From a virus, in IMG/VR virus record IMGVR_UViG_3300032236_001626, positions 1 to 48,523 of that record: a stretch of DNA of 48,523 nucleotides. One strand, 5' to 3'. Below, in pieces: positions 1 through 8,327 of this stretch. Below the pieces are notes generated by a model. The model was given only the letters and a program-made list of their open reading frames with translations. It had not been told where the DNA came from and did no database searches. Each line of letters starts with the position of its first letter. Within the stretch, counting starts at the first letter, position 1. Made by a program: the position numbers and the translations under genes.

Positions 1-12
1 CTCTTCCGATCT
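1..12. other. Sequencing adapter remnant, left end
   Basis: The first 12 bases, CTCTTCCGATCT, equal the 3' end of the common Illumina TruSeq adapter. They are not phage sequence. The window's last five bases match the start of the reverse complement of the same adapter. Confidence 0.9.
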
Positions 13-24
13 GCTCTGCGTAGT
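13..24. repeat. cos: Left copy of 12-bp terminal direct repeat (cohesive end)
   Basis: GCTCTGCGTAGT directly follows the adapter remnant and recurs in the same orientation as the last 12 bases before the right-hand adapter. Filling in a 12-nt 5' cohesive end during library preparation would leave exactly this copy at each terminus. A primer artefact would be expected in inverted orientation. Confidence 0.65.
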
Positions 25-104
25 CGCATGGAAAGTGCCCGGGAAGGACCCATTGATATAGACACACGCTATAGTGCATAGCCCATGCCTATATACTAGA
101 CACA

Positions 105-779
105 TTATGTATTTGCTTGATCAATTAAAAAAGAAAGCTCATGTACCAGCCGATCAGGATAGAATTCCTGTACTTGCCTTCCTATCTGAGATAATACCCT
201 ATGGTTAAGTATGCTGCCATACTCACTAACTGTAATGAGGGGCTTAATAGGCACGTCATTACCATCATTGCTAACCCTCTGATGCCGTTGTACGAAGCCA
301 TAAGATGTGCCTGTTTTATACTCACCGCGTGCGAACACACGTACTGCACCACCGGCGATCATGAAAGCATATGGAATGATCTCCCTCTCACCCCGCTTTA
401 TCTCTACACTTACACCAACAACGGGATTCTTTTTAGCTTGGGTGAACTGCTTAATTTTCTGCTCGCCCTTGCGTGATATTTTTATTGACTGTGATGATGT
501 TTCCTGTTTAGGAGAAAAGGCATCTATTGGAATTGGCTTCCTTGATGCAAACAACTTACCTGTAAGGGTAGCGGTATTAGCACGCTTATAATCGATGCCA
601 GAAAGGTTTTTTTGAGATATATTATAAACTGCCTTTATTTCCTTACGTGCAGCAGTACGACCTTTTTCAAGGCTACGATTGATAGCCCTTGCACATGCAA
701 GCGCTATCTGCTTTTCAGAAAGCTCATAATTCAACCGTTTGAGTGCTTCGACTGCACTATCAGTTTTTATGTAGATCAT
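105..779 (-). CDS. Minor tail protein Z-like (gpZ, tail completion)
   Basis: A 224-aa protein, basic in its N-terminal half, with the pattern of prophage minor tail protein Z: an early stretch with ALxRAINRSLEKGRTAARKEI, then a YNISQKNL segment and a KPIPIDAF segment. In lambda, gpZ helps finish the tail tip for DNA entry. I prefer the ATG at 779, because the upstream alternative at 803 starts inside a perfect inverted repeat (781-801). It is the last leftward gene before the left cos end, next to the integrase and far from the other tail genes. The family call is from memory of the motif pattern. Confidence 0.6.
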   Translation of the reverse strand: MIYIKTDSAVEALKRLNYELSEKQIALACARAINRSLEKGRTAARKEIKAVYNISQKNLSGIDYKRANTATLTGKLFASRKPIPIDAFSPKQETSSQSIKISRKGEQKIKQFTQAKKNPVVGVSVEIKRGEREIIPYAFMIAGGAVRVFARGEYKTGTSYGFVQRHQRVSNDGNDVPIKPLITVSEYGSILNHRVLSQIGRQVQEFYPDRLVHELSFLIDQANT

Positions 780-780
780 A

Positions 781-801
781 GTACTGTGATATACACAGTA
801 C
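781..801. repeat. Perfect 8-bp inverted repeat between integrase and gpZ-like gene
   Basis: GTACTGTG and CACAGTAC flank the 5-bp spacer ATATA. It lies in the 105-bp gap (780-884) downstream of the serine integrase gene, which also holds the 10-bp palindrome TAACTAGTTA at 863-872. The gap may hold attP or a regulator site; neither is shown. Confidence 0.45.
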
Positions 802-884
802 AACTCGGGGGAGAGTATGATGCAATATTATATCGAAAATAACAAGCTAAAAAGCTGTTCCGTAACTAGTTATCCACAAAAATT

Positions 885-2459
885 TTAAGCTACCTTTATA
901 ATGCTGTTACTCCACGTTATAAACCTCATAATGTTCGATAGATTTCCCGTCTGGGGCACTTTGAAGGAATTGTTGTTAAAATTCGGGGATTGTTCAATCA
1001 TGAGCAATCCCTTTTCCTTTAGTGGCGCGGTTTGCAGCGCAAACAAAGGGTCTATGTATGGTGTTCGATAACTTCCGTCCTTGTAATATAGTTTGTTATC
1101 GAACACCATTGAAATGAAGGATTTCTTACTATACATATCAGCCTGATTATATATTTCCTTAACATTTGTCAGGTGATAAATGTGCTCCGAATGACGAGCC
1201 CACACATCTGCTATAGGCATATTCAGCTGGTCTATTTCATCATTGAGTAGAAAACGCTCAGATTCATACCTGGTTTTCCATTTGCGGTACGTTCCATCAT
1301 CAATGCCGCCGGTAATATACTTTTCTTCCAGACCGTCAATTTTCACCTCTAATGCGCGAAGATCACGGCGTTTCTGCACAATGGAATCTTCATTGACTTT
1401 TATATCTTCTTTCAGCGCTGCAATTACCTGCTGCTCCATGAATTCTATCTCATGGCTCTCAAAAGAAAAATGAGTTAATATATCGTCAAACTGGTTATGC
1501 AACTTTATTGCAGGATTGTTTTTCTTACAGGTAAGACACACATAATACCAGTAATGGGCATTCTTACCTTTACTACGGCTGGTTGTCATCATCCTTCCAC
1601 ATTCACAATACAATGAGCCCCGCAATGGCACTACCTCATTATCAGACTTGTTCCTTTGGCGGCCGCTCAGTATCGATTGTGCGGCATACCAGGTAGACTT
1701 GTCTATAATAGCATCATGCTGGCCATCCACAAACTTTTCCTGCTCATTGTAATACGCGGGCACCTTTATCATGCCGGCATACGCTGGATTAGATAGCATA
1801 CGCCTCATAGCGCTATTGCCGTCCATGGTCAACCCATCAGGCTTCAACTCCTTTCTAATTACTTCAAGTGATCTCCCTGATATAAACAACTGAAAGCATC
1901 GACGTACAATAGCTGCCTTATCCTCATTAACTACAATTATGGGCTTATTGTTGCCGTCCCGGGCATTTTTATAGCCGAACGGTGCCATATGCAAAAAGCG
2001 GCCCATTTTAGCCCCTTGGTGCAATCCTGCCTTTGTTCTTTCCTTGATGATGTTAAGTTCATTATTGCCATTCAGCAGCAGCTGTGTGCGCATATAAAAG
2101 AACATTGGGCTCTCAGGATGCAGCCCTATATATTCCAGTGCAGATAATACTATTATCTTATACTTTTTCTCTATTTTGTCCAATACCTGTAGCGCTTCAG
2201 CTACATTTCTGGAAAAGCGATCATACTTTTTTACGATCAGGTAATCTATGTCACGGTGATTCTGTTCAATGAATTTTTCCAGCTGCTGCCAGCTGCGTCG
2301 GTCAAAGTTCTTTGCACTCTGTCCATCATCCTCAAACAAGCCTATAAGTTCTATATCGCTACGCCTGCAATATTCAATGATAATATCCTTCTGGTCTGAT
2401 AATGACCAGTTAGATTGATCTTTCTCTGAAATACGCAGGTAACCTATTGCTTTGGGCAT
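885..2459 (-). CDS. int: Large serine recombinase (integrase)
   Basis: A 524-aa large serine recombinase, predicted to integrate and excise the phage genome between attP and attB. The N-terminal resolvase domain (about 1-150) starts with YLRIS, making Ser11 the likely nucleophile, followed by the conserved SLSDQ and YDRFSRN motifs. The recombinase domain (about 160-270) includes APFGYKN. A zinc-ribbon with CEC...CLTC (about 285-315) leads into a charged coiled-coil region with EVKIDGLEEKY. The length suits the large serine family. Its ATG overlaps the stop of the upstream 62-aa gene by one base. Its presence, with a repressor-like gene elsewhere, indicates a temperate phage. Confidence 0.93.
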   Translation of the reverse strand: MPKAIGYLRISEKDQSNWSLSDQKDIIIEYCRRSDIELIGLFEDDGQSAKNFDRRSWQQLEKFIEQNHRDIDYLIVKKYDRFSRNVAEALQVLDKIEKKYKIIVLSALEYIGLHPESPMFFYMRTQLLLNGNNELNIIKERTKAGLHQGAKMGRFLHMAPFGYKNARDGNNKPIIVVNEDKAAIVRRCFQLFISGRSLEVIRKELKPDGLTMDGNSAMRRMLSNPAYAGMIKVPAYYNEQEKFVDGQHDAIIDKSTWYAAQSILSGRQRNKSDNEVVPLRGSLYCECGRMMTTSRSKGKNAHYWYYVCLTCKKNNPAIKLHNQFDDILTHFSFESHEIEFMEQQVIAALKEDIKVNEDSIVQKRRDLRALEVKIDGLEEKYITGGIDDGTYRKWKTRYESERFLLNDEIDQLNMPIADVWARHSEHIYHLTNVKEIYNQADMYSKKSFISMVFDNKLYYKDGSYRTPYIDPLFALQTAPLKEKGLLMIEQSPNFNNNSFKVPQTGNLSNIMRFITWSNSIIKVA

Positions 2460-2647
2460 TATTTTACGATAACGTTTAAGTCGATGTGGTAATCTAGTAT
2501 GTAATCTATAGCGTCAAGAACACTATCAATAACTGGTGTGTGTTCGCTTTCTACAGCAATGCTTTTAACGCGATCGATGAATTGCGTTTGGTCAGTAGTT
2601 TTCATTATCTCTCGGCCTTCAGCTTCGTTAAAGATGGTGTAAGTCAT
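2459..2647 (-). CDS. Small acidic protein of unknown function
   Basis: A 62-aa acidic protein, mostly helical by composition, ending in DYHIDLNVIVK. I recognise no family. Its stop overlaps the integrase start by one base, suggesting translational coupling, so an excision or integration accessory role is possible but unsupported by motif. An internal ATG at codon 15 (position 2605) is an alternative start. Confidence 0.5.
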   Translation of the reverse strand: MTYTIFNEAEGREIMKTTDQTQFIDRVKSIAVESEHTPVIDSVLDAIDYILDYHIDLNVIVK

Positions 2648-2678
2648 AGCTTTTGTATTTACGTTATTGTATATTTGT

Positions 2679-2813
2679 TAGGGTTGATTTTGTTTGTTTT
2701 GCATTCAATATTTGTGATGCATACATCTTAGCCAATAAAATTAGCAATTCCTTTCGTTTTTCAGGAATTAAGGGTATTTCCTTTACAGAAGATGTCGGTA
2801 TTTTCTTTTGCAT
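2679..2813 (-). CDS. Small basic protein of unknown function
   Basis: A 44-aa open frame beginning with MQKKIPTSSV and ending in NANKQNQP, filling the gap between the 62-aa and 76-aa genes. It is Lys-rich with a leucine-rich central stretch that could form one amphipathic helix. Its position in a tightly packed leftward operon, 12 bp after the preceding stop, is the main support. Confidence 0.35.
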
Positions 2814-2825
2814 AAGGTGAATTAT

Positions 2826-3056
2826 TTATATATCGTCTTCAAAATCAGGGAGATCAGGTATGATTGCTATTTCAAATAGGGCAAACATTTCAGCCCAACG
2901 CTCTATTATCTTTTCACGCTCTGCAGGGCAACTGTATTTGTCATCACATAGCTTTTTACCACGTATCCATCTCTTACTCCTACAGTTCAGGCCATATTGA
3001 ACATTCCAATGTCCACCTACATATAATACCAACGTGCCTGATTTGCGTATTCTCAT
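2826..3056 (-). CDS. Hypothetical small protein after PRTRC ThiF
   Basis: A 76-aa protein with a basic, Cys/Trp-containing N-terminal half (three Cys, WIRGKKLC) and an acidic C-terminus rich in Asp. It starts 4 bp after the ThiF-like gene and is probably co-translated with it. The cysteines might bind metal, but I cannot see a full zinc motif. No family recognised. Confidence 0.55.
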   Translation of the reverse strand: MRIRKSGTLVLYVGGHWNVQYGLNCRSKRWIRGKKLCDDKYSCPAEREKIIERWAEMFALFEIAIIPDLPDFEDDI

Positions 3057-3060
3057 ATAA

Positions 3061-3891
3061 CTATCTTATAGGTATCGGGTTCATACTCATTGTTTCCAGA
3101 TTCAGGTATAACCCGTGATATCTTATTTTAGCCTCCCGGAACATCTTCCAAAGAAGATCCATTCCCATATTGGCCAGATTGGTGTTTATAAGCAGATCCT
3201 GCCGGCCCAATGCCTCAGCAAGTGAGCAGCTGGGCCCCTGTTCATTCATTTTACCTATGTTGAATATTGATGGATGTAGTTTATCTACTGTGGGCAATAT
3301 GCCGCGGCATGCAAACTCGCTATCCTTTGGCTGTTCTACAGACTGAAACGTTCCAATAACCACCTGTCCGCGGTCTTTCATATTTCCATAGTCCATCCAG
3401 TAGTAAGCCATTTGATATGGTTCACATCTGCCACGGTGATAATTGTAGGCCTTCTTGAGCATGTTTTCTTCTCTGATCACTGCTACTACAGTCTGCTTGA
3501 TCATCTTTCTGGCAGGGCCAGAATCAACGCAACTGATAGTGATATTGGCCGTTTTGTGCTTGAAACGCTCGTTGAATAGTTCAGGATATGCCTCCCACCT
3601 CAAACCAAAGAATCGGTTTATCCTGCTGATCAGGACCACACTCTTTGCGCTATCAATGTCGGCATCACTAAAAAGCTGCCGCCCCTTATTTGCTTCCGTC
3701 ACCAGATCAGGATCTATTGCCCTTACATGCAATCCGGGGTGTTCCAATGATCTCAGGGCACTGTCCATGCGGGCCAGTGTATTTAACACTTGGCTACCAG
3801 TACCACCACATCCTATTACATTAACTGTTACAGGGTGCTGTGGGTCTATCAGGTAAGGATGGGTATAATGTATCGCTTCTTTATTTTCCAT
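3061..3891 (-). CDS. PRTRC system ThiF family (E1-like) protein
   Basis: A 276-aa E1/ThiF/MoeB-fold protein. It has the glycine-rich nucleotide loop GCGGTG at 27-32, the acidic ribose-binding DPDLV at 60-64, the NKGRQ segment (68-72) that matches the E1 Asn/Arg motif, and CVDSGPAR at 121-128. Cys222 in GPSCSLAEAL is a candidate catalytic cysteine. E1-like enzymes adenylate the C-terminus of a ubiquitin-like partner; the partner here is probably the 73-aa PRTRC C protein encoded upstream. The start overlaps the PRTRC B gene by 11 bp. The assignment rests on motif pattern and cassette order. Confidence 0.85.
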   Translation of the reverse strand: MENKEAIHYTHPYLIDPQHPVTVNVIGCGGTGSQVLNTLARMDSALRSLEHPGLHVRAIDPDLVTEANKGRQLFSDADIDSAKSVVLISRINRFFGLRWEAYPELFNERFKHKTANITISCVDSGPARKMIKQTVVAVIREENMLKKAYNYHRGRCEPYQMAYYWMDYGNMKDRGQVVIGTFQSVEQPKDSEFACRGILPTVDKLHPSIFNIGKMNEQGPSCSLAEALGRQDLLINTNLANMGMDLLWKMFREAKIRYHGLYLNLETMSMNPIPIR

Positions 3892-4609
3892 TGACTATCT
3901 TGCTTATCAGGTCACCAAATGTTTTGTAGGTCTTATTTTGTACCAATTCCGATTTAGGGAATGGTTTACTACTCGCTATCTGCTGGGCCCATACTTTTTT
4001 GAGTGCCGTCTTGGTCATTGCACCAGATTCATGTGTCTGGTCAGCCATAAAGAATCCGCGCTCATATCTTTCAGCCTCCTGTGCATAGGTGGCCATCTGC
4101 TTATCACCCACTTTTGCTGTGCCAAGGCATACACTACCACCTATACCGGTATTAAAGAACGGAGCGTTATAAAGTTTCGTTTTCGCGGTTGGTCGGGTAT
4201 TATCAGCCAGGGCAAACATGTAAAGGGCATTATTCCGAAGCATATACAGTGTTGCAGGTACCCAGGCTTCTTTCGATTCCTTCATATTCATTGCGGTGTG
4301 CAGGTTCAGCATACGCTTCATAGCAGGCCTGTACCAAACTATTACGGTTTCCCCTATCTTGTTATCGCAATACAGCAGATGTTCAGATACTTCGCCTCCC
4401 ATGTTCATACTGATGGTGTTGCTCTTGGCATAGCTACGTGCTATATCCTTCAGCACATCATTGGCCATCGGTACGGCCTGCATCAGTTCGTATTTGTCGC
4501 CATTTCTCTTTATAGCACGTTGCTCGAGATAATAATCATTCGACCTATCGGCATAAATGATAATAACCGAATGTGGTGACATGATTGTATTGGTAAGGTC
4601 TCTTTTCAT
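3881..4609 (-). CDS. PRTRC system protein B (E2-like)
   Basis: A 242-aa protein matching PRTRC protein B by its VWYRPA (91-96), WVPAT, FALADNTRPT and APFFN motifs. The last is followed by GGSVCLG, where Cys161 sits as the active cysteine would in an E2-like conjugating enzyme. Comparative work places PRTRC B with prokaryotic E2-like families; the reaction has not been shown for this protein. It lies between the F and ThiF genes, in the order expected for the cassette, and overlaps the next start by 11 bp. Confidence 0.85.
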   Translation of the reverse strand: MKRDLTNTIMSPHSVIIIYADRSNDYYLEQRAIKRNGDKYELMQAVPMANDVLKDIARSYAKSNTISMNMGGEVSEHLLYCDNKIGETVIVWYRPAMKRMLNLHTAMNMKESKEAWVPATLYMLRNNALYMFALADNTRPTAKTKLYNAPFFNTGIGGSVCLGTAKVGDKQMATYAQEAERYERGFFMADQTHESGAMTKTALKKVWAQQIASSKPFPKSELVQNKTYKTFGDLISKIVNGK

Positions 4610-4610
4610 A

Positions 4611-5846
4611 TTATGTCAGTATGTCTATGAGTAAATTTGATTTCACTTCAGCCTTGGGCTTATAGAAGTAGTCACGGTACCGCGTATGGAAGATGCGCCA
4701 GCCATCATACATAAATTCAGACAACTCTACCGGAAAGATCCGCGCATTGACAGGTTGCATTTTCTGCCCTGGTTTAGTAACAGAGAACATTTGAGCATGT
4801 ACTCTGCCATAATTATCGTCATCCTTCCACTCTGCATTTGCCGCACGGGCCACTTCGTCATCCTTACCGTCATACCATACTATTTTGTAAGACCTGAAGG
4901 GTGTAACTGTATTTTTCGGATAGAATGAGGGTAAATAGGTATATGTGTTGATATTCTGGCCACCAGCTGCGAGGTCAAGGCCGCACCTTAACCACCATAT
5001 TATCGCCCGCTTACGTTTGCTATTGGCATTATATTCTACTATTCTGGCACGTAGGTCAGCCAGCTTCACAATCTTCTGCCGTTGTCTTATCAGCTTCAGA
5101 TATTGTACTGGTTCACCTATAGAATACAACTCATGATATTTACTGGAATCTTTTGTAGCCCATGCAGCGCCGTGACACTCAGATAGGTTAGCAATAGCAG
5201 TACTAAAATCTCCGTCATTATCCCACAGCGGTATTTTATTGTATTTACATACCATAGCCAACACATCAATTATGAGATCATGCAATTGCTCGTCTCTTGG
5301 TTTCAGTCCGGGCAAAAAATCCAGTTCTATCCATGCCGCCCTTATTAACTTTTGCGAATTATAAGGACGACATATGACAAAACAATACCTCGTTTTACCG
5401 TTGTCATCATATGTGTCTATCATCCAATTGTCCCCCTTCGCTAACGGTCCCAACTTTCTCAGCAGCCATTGTATTACATGTATGGGTGATGTTGCCGCGC
5501 TAAATTTTGGCTCTTTAAGTGCCTTATATTTCGGCTGGGCCTTCACTATCTCATATAGATCGCTGATACATTGCAACTGCTTCTGTTCGGTATCTATGAG
5601 GTCCAGCAGGCGTTCTTCGTTATCATCCTGCACAGTCCTGAAGCCAGATAACATCATCAATTCAAACATGCTTTTCGCACGTATATCCTTGGTCAAAAAA
5701 TGAAGTCCAAGCTGGCCGGGGGCAATAGCTTCAATTGTGGTCTGTCCACTTCCATTAGCTGCCTTTCGTCCTTTATCTGTCTGGCTAGCACTTTTGCCGG
5801 CGACTTTTCTGACAGTTTTATTGCTACGGGTATTTCGTACTTGCAT
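4611..5846 (-). CDS. PRTRC system protein F-like
   Basis: A 411-aa protein with a basic, low-complexity N-terminus (about 1-35, rich in Lys, Arg, Ser, Thr) followed by a globular region. Its motifs include IHVIQWLLRKLGPL, YDDNGKTRYCFVICRP and IIWWLRCGLDLAAGGQN. The length and its position between the C and B genes fit PRTRC protein F, whose function is unknown. It stops 1 bp before the B gene begins. I rely more on gene order than on a diagnostic motif. Confidence 0.7.
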   Translation of the reverse strand: MQVRNTRSNKTVRKVAGKSASQTDKGRKAANGSGQTTIEAIAPGQLGLHFLTKDIRAKSMFELMMLSGFRTVQDDNEERLLDLIDTEQKQLQCISDLYEIVKAQPKYKALKEPKFSAATSPIHVIQWLLRKLGPLAKGDNWMIDTYDDNGKTRYCFVICRPYNSQKLIRAAWIELDFLPGLKPRDEQLHDLIIDVLAMVCKYNKIPLWDNDGDFSTAIANLSECHGAAWATKDSSKYHELYSIGEPVQYLKLIRQRQKIVKLADLRARIVEYNANSKRKRAIIWWLRCGLDLAAGGQNINTYTYLPSFYPKNTVTPFRSYKIVWYDGKDDEVARAANAEWKDDDNYGRVHAQMFSVTKPGQKMQPVNARIFPVELSEFMYDGWRIFHTRYRDYFYKPKAEVKSNLLIDILT

Positions 5847-5887
5847 TTGAGTTTCCTCCGGCTTTTTAGATAGTCTGTGATCATATC

Positions 5888-6109
5888 TTACCCTAGTCTG
5901 CCCGCTTGGGTGGTGAATGTATAATTGGCTTTATCCTTCACGATTGTCGGGCCCTCTACATTGGCTGTGGTTAATTCGGGATGCGTAGCACCATAAAACT
6001 TGCATACCTCCAATGCAGAAAGTGAAGTATTCGGATCAGGCAGGTTGATGGTTTCTTTCCCTTTTTTGAAAATGAACACCCGCTCCAGGTTAGTTATTCT
6101 TATCGCCAT
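5888..6109 (-). CDS. PRTRC system protein C (ubiquitin-like)
   Basis: A 73-aa protein with the PRTRC protein C signature: RVFIFKKG, INLPDPN, YGATHPELTTANVEGP and a final YTFTTQAGRLG. The size and pattern suit a beta-grasp ubiquitin-like fold. The last residue is glycine, as an E1-like ThiF partner would require for C-terminal activation. It overlaps the E gene by 20 bp. The family is clear; modifier activity is inference from the neighbouring ThiF and E2-like genes. Confidence 0.88.
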   Translation of the reverse strand: MAIRITNLERVFIFKKGKETINLPDPNTSLSALEVCKFYGATHPELTTANVEGPTIVKDKANYTFTTQAGRLG

Positions 6110-6629
6110 CTTCTTCTGTTTTTTCGGTTAATGTTTCAGTTTCGTTATCAATGATCTCGCCAGGCGTTTCTTCTTCGCCTTCTATCTGGCTTCCTTCTGT
6201 GTCGTCTTCTTCCTCACCATCTTCTTCACTGAACGCAAAACCCTGTGCAGCAGTTGTGTTCTTCTTTTTCTCCTGCTTCTTTTCAGTTGTCTTGGGAACA
6301 GATTTAGACGGCGTAGCGGGTGCAGTGGCAGTCTTGGCGCTCTTTGCAGAATCTACAGCTTTCTGCTTTTCATTCTCTATATCAGCAAGATCCTTTTCAA
6401 AACCTTCGATATTGAGCAATACACCTGTTGCCCTTTTCAGTGGCTCACTGATGCTAGGCAAAAACTCCACGTCAAGTTCAGCCGGTGAGCCTGTCGCAAT
6501 GAGCGGTCTCAGGTTCGCTGTGCCTTCCGGTAATACCTGAATGGTCATTTCACCATTCTTCTCCAATATTTTCAGGGTGATATTGGTAGCACCGCCGCAT
6601 ATCTCTGATAACTTTCTGAAAAATTCCAT
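6090..6629 (-). CDS. PRTRC system protein E
   Basis: A 179-aa protein. The first 100 residues fit PRTRC protein E: MEFFRKLSEI, ITLKILEKNGEMTIQVLP, a PLIATGSPAELD segment and a helix ending LNIEGFEKDL. The remainder is low-complexity, Lys/Ala-rich then strongly acidic, and probably disordered. It is the first gene of the cassette, 27 bp downstream of the sliding-clamp gene. The role of protein E is unknown. Confidence 0.85.
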   Translation of the reverse strand: MEFFRKLSEICGGATNITLKILEKNGEMTIQVLPEGTANLRPLIATGSPAELDVEFLPSISEPLKRATGVLLNIEGFEKDLADIENEKQKAVDSAKSAKTATAPATPSKSVPKTTEKKQEKKKNTTAAQGFAFSEEDGEEEDDTEGSQIEGEEETPGEIIDNETETLTEKTEEDGDKNN

Positions 6630-6655
6630 GTTTTTTATATTTGTTTGTTGAGTAA

Positions 6656-7939
6656 TTAATTGACCATTTGGGTAATGAGAGATCGGTAAGACATATCGCT
6701 TTCAGTAGTGATCATGATGGCCTTTGTGTCACTGATTACATTCATTTGTAAGGACACATAGCTTATCTGACCCAGCAACTGTAGCATGTATTTAGGGGTA
6801 ATGATCACTTTATCTACCTCACCGGTATAAGTCGCAGGCACCTTAACCTTTATAGTTCGCCCATCAGCCTTACCCTCTATGATGATGTGGCCCTTTTCTT
6901 TCTTCAGGTGCACTGTCGAATTCTCTCCCGTCAGTTCCACCATCCGCATAGCATTGCGCAATTCTTCAGTCGCAAGGCTAAGGTTGGAACCGTCAGCTTT
7001 AGGGATGATAGATTTATAGTTCGGGTATTTTTCAGACTGAAGCGTGCCTATTATCTTCATGTTATTGCTCACAAAGCATAGGTGTGCATCATTCCAGCTG
7101 AGGCTTGTTTCCTTCATTCCTTTCAGGGCCTTGGCCACCTTAGTGTTCACAAGTAGGGAAACATCTTTGCCCTGTTCCACTGTAAAGGTCTTTTCCAGCA
7201 GCACATAGGAGTTCGTACTCACCACAGCTGCAACACCATCTTTGATTTTAAGCAATATCTTCTGCAGGGCCGGGAGGTTACCATCATTAGACACTGTATG
7301 TGCTGCTGCACCCATCCACGATATAAATTCACTGTCAATACCCACGCTGTTTTCAATAGAGAACTGTGGCAGCTCTGGAAAATCCGCTGGTTCTTCCAGT
7401 CCTGTCAGCTTAAATTCATCCGCATACGATGTCAGCACGGCATTTGTCTTAGGGGTTTTACCACCTCCCACCACCAGTTCAATAGTTAAGCTATCTGTGG
7501 TGATCAGCTGAAGGTGATGGTAGATGTAATCAAATGGCAACAGAAACGAATATTCCGCGTCGGCATCATTGATTATCTCCATATTGCCTATTACTGTTAC
7601 CAGCAGATCTGTAACGATCACCTCTGCATTTGTCTGCTTTACTTTCACAAGTATATTGTCCAGTATGCGCATAGCAGGGTGTTTAGCCACCACTTCCTTG
7701 GCTTTTTTCAGAATAGCCAGCAGATCAGGAATTTTAATTGTTATCTTTTTCATATTCATTTTGGTTAACGAAGTATTTAATTTACTGTATCGTGTTGCCT
7801 CACCTGGCACTTCTATACAATGGCTGCATAGGTCATATTCAAGCCACCAGCAGTTACCAAACTCAGGGTGATAACAAGCATCCATTTCATGGCACCCACA
7901 TAGGCGGCACTTTCTCGTAGCTACTGGTTGTTTGCCCAT
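6656..7939 (-). CDS. dnaN: DNA polymerase III beta sliding clamp with N-terminal zinc-binding domain
   Basis: A 427-aa protein in two parts. Residues 1-45 hold a zinc-binding pattern, CRLCGC...C...CWW...LCSHC. From Met61/Met63 onward it reads as a beta clamp: ILKKAKEVVAKHPAMRILDNI, LPFDYIYHHL, LLVNTKVAKALKGM, GTLQSEKYPNYKSIIP and a C-terminal IMITTESDMSYRSLITQMVN. The clamp would tether a polymerase, presumably the host's, because no polymerase gene is present. No stop separates the parts, but ATGs at 7759 and 7753 could start an unfused clamp. The first ATG overlaps the DUF3127 gene by 19 bp. Confidence 0.88.
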   Translation of the reverse strand: MGKQPVATRKCRLCGCHEMDACYHPEFGNCWWLEYDLCSHCIEVPGEATRYSKLNTSLTKMNMKKITIKIPDLLAILKKAKEVVAKHPAMRILDNILVKVKQTNAEVIVTDLLVTVIGNMEIINDADAEYSFLLPFDYIYHHLQLITTDSLTIELVVGGGKTPKTNAVLTSYADEFKLTGLEEPADFPELPQFSIENSVGIDSEFISWMGAAAHTVSNDGNLPALQKILLKIKDGVAAVVSTNSYVLLEKTFTVEQGKDVSLLVNTKVAKALKGMKETSLSWNDAHLCFVSNNMKIIGTLQSEKYPNYKSIIPKADGSNLSLATEELRNAMRMVELTGENSTVHLKKEKGHIIIEGKADGRTIKVKVPATYTGEVDKVIITPKYMLQLLGQISYVSLQMNVISDTKAIMITTESDMSYRSLITQMVN

Positions 7940-8310
7940 TCCGATTCGCTTTGATGCGGTACATCCCTTACTTCAAGGCTCTCTATCCTGTAAGCGCTGA
8001 GGTTGGTATAAATGATAGGCTGCTGATTCAATGTGCCTTCCTTTTTAGTACCGGCAATGGTAAAGTATACCCTTACTCTGTCACCGATCGCATGCATATC
8101 CACTAGGTCGCAGCGATGGTTCACCAGCTGAAATAACCCATAGTTTTCATAGATGTTATCCTGATAGGCATAAGTTAAGTCCACAACAAACAACCGTGTG
8201 CTGAATTTCTCAGTGATGTTCTTTTCAGGATATACCTCTCTCAGGATGCCTTCTATCTGGTGGCTGTTGTCTCTGGTTATGAATTGCGGATCTACTTGTT
8301 TCTTGCTCAT
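7921..8310 (-). CDS. DUF3127-like OB-fold protein (probable ssDNA binding)
   Basis: A 129-aa protein with the DUF3127 pattern: an early Q-I-x-G-I-L strand, RLFVVDLTYAY, then a dimer-like GDRVRVYFTIAG strand and YTNLSAYRIESLEV. DUF3127 proteins are widespread in Bacteroidota and predicted to adopt an OB fold. The position among replication genes suggests single-strand DNA binding. The C-terminal tail is polar and probably flexible, as in SSB proteins. Confidence 0.75.
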   Translation of the reverse strand: MSKKQVDPQFITRDNSHQIEGILREVYPEKNITEKFSTRLFVVDLTYAYQDNIYENYGLFQLVNHRCDLVDMHAIGDRVRVYFTIAGTKKEGTLNQQPIIYTNLSAYRIESLEVRDVPHQSESEWANNQ

Positions 8311-8327
8311 ACAAATAATTATGATAT

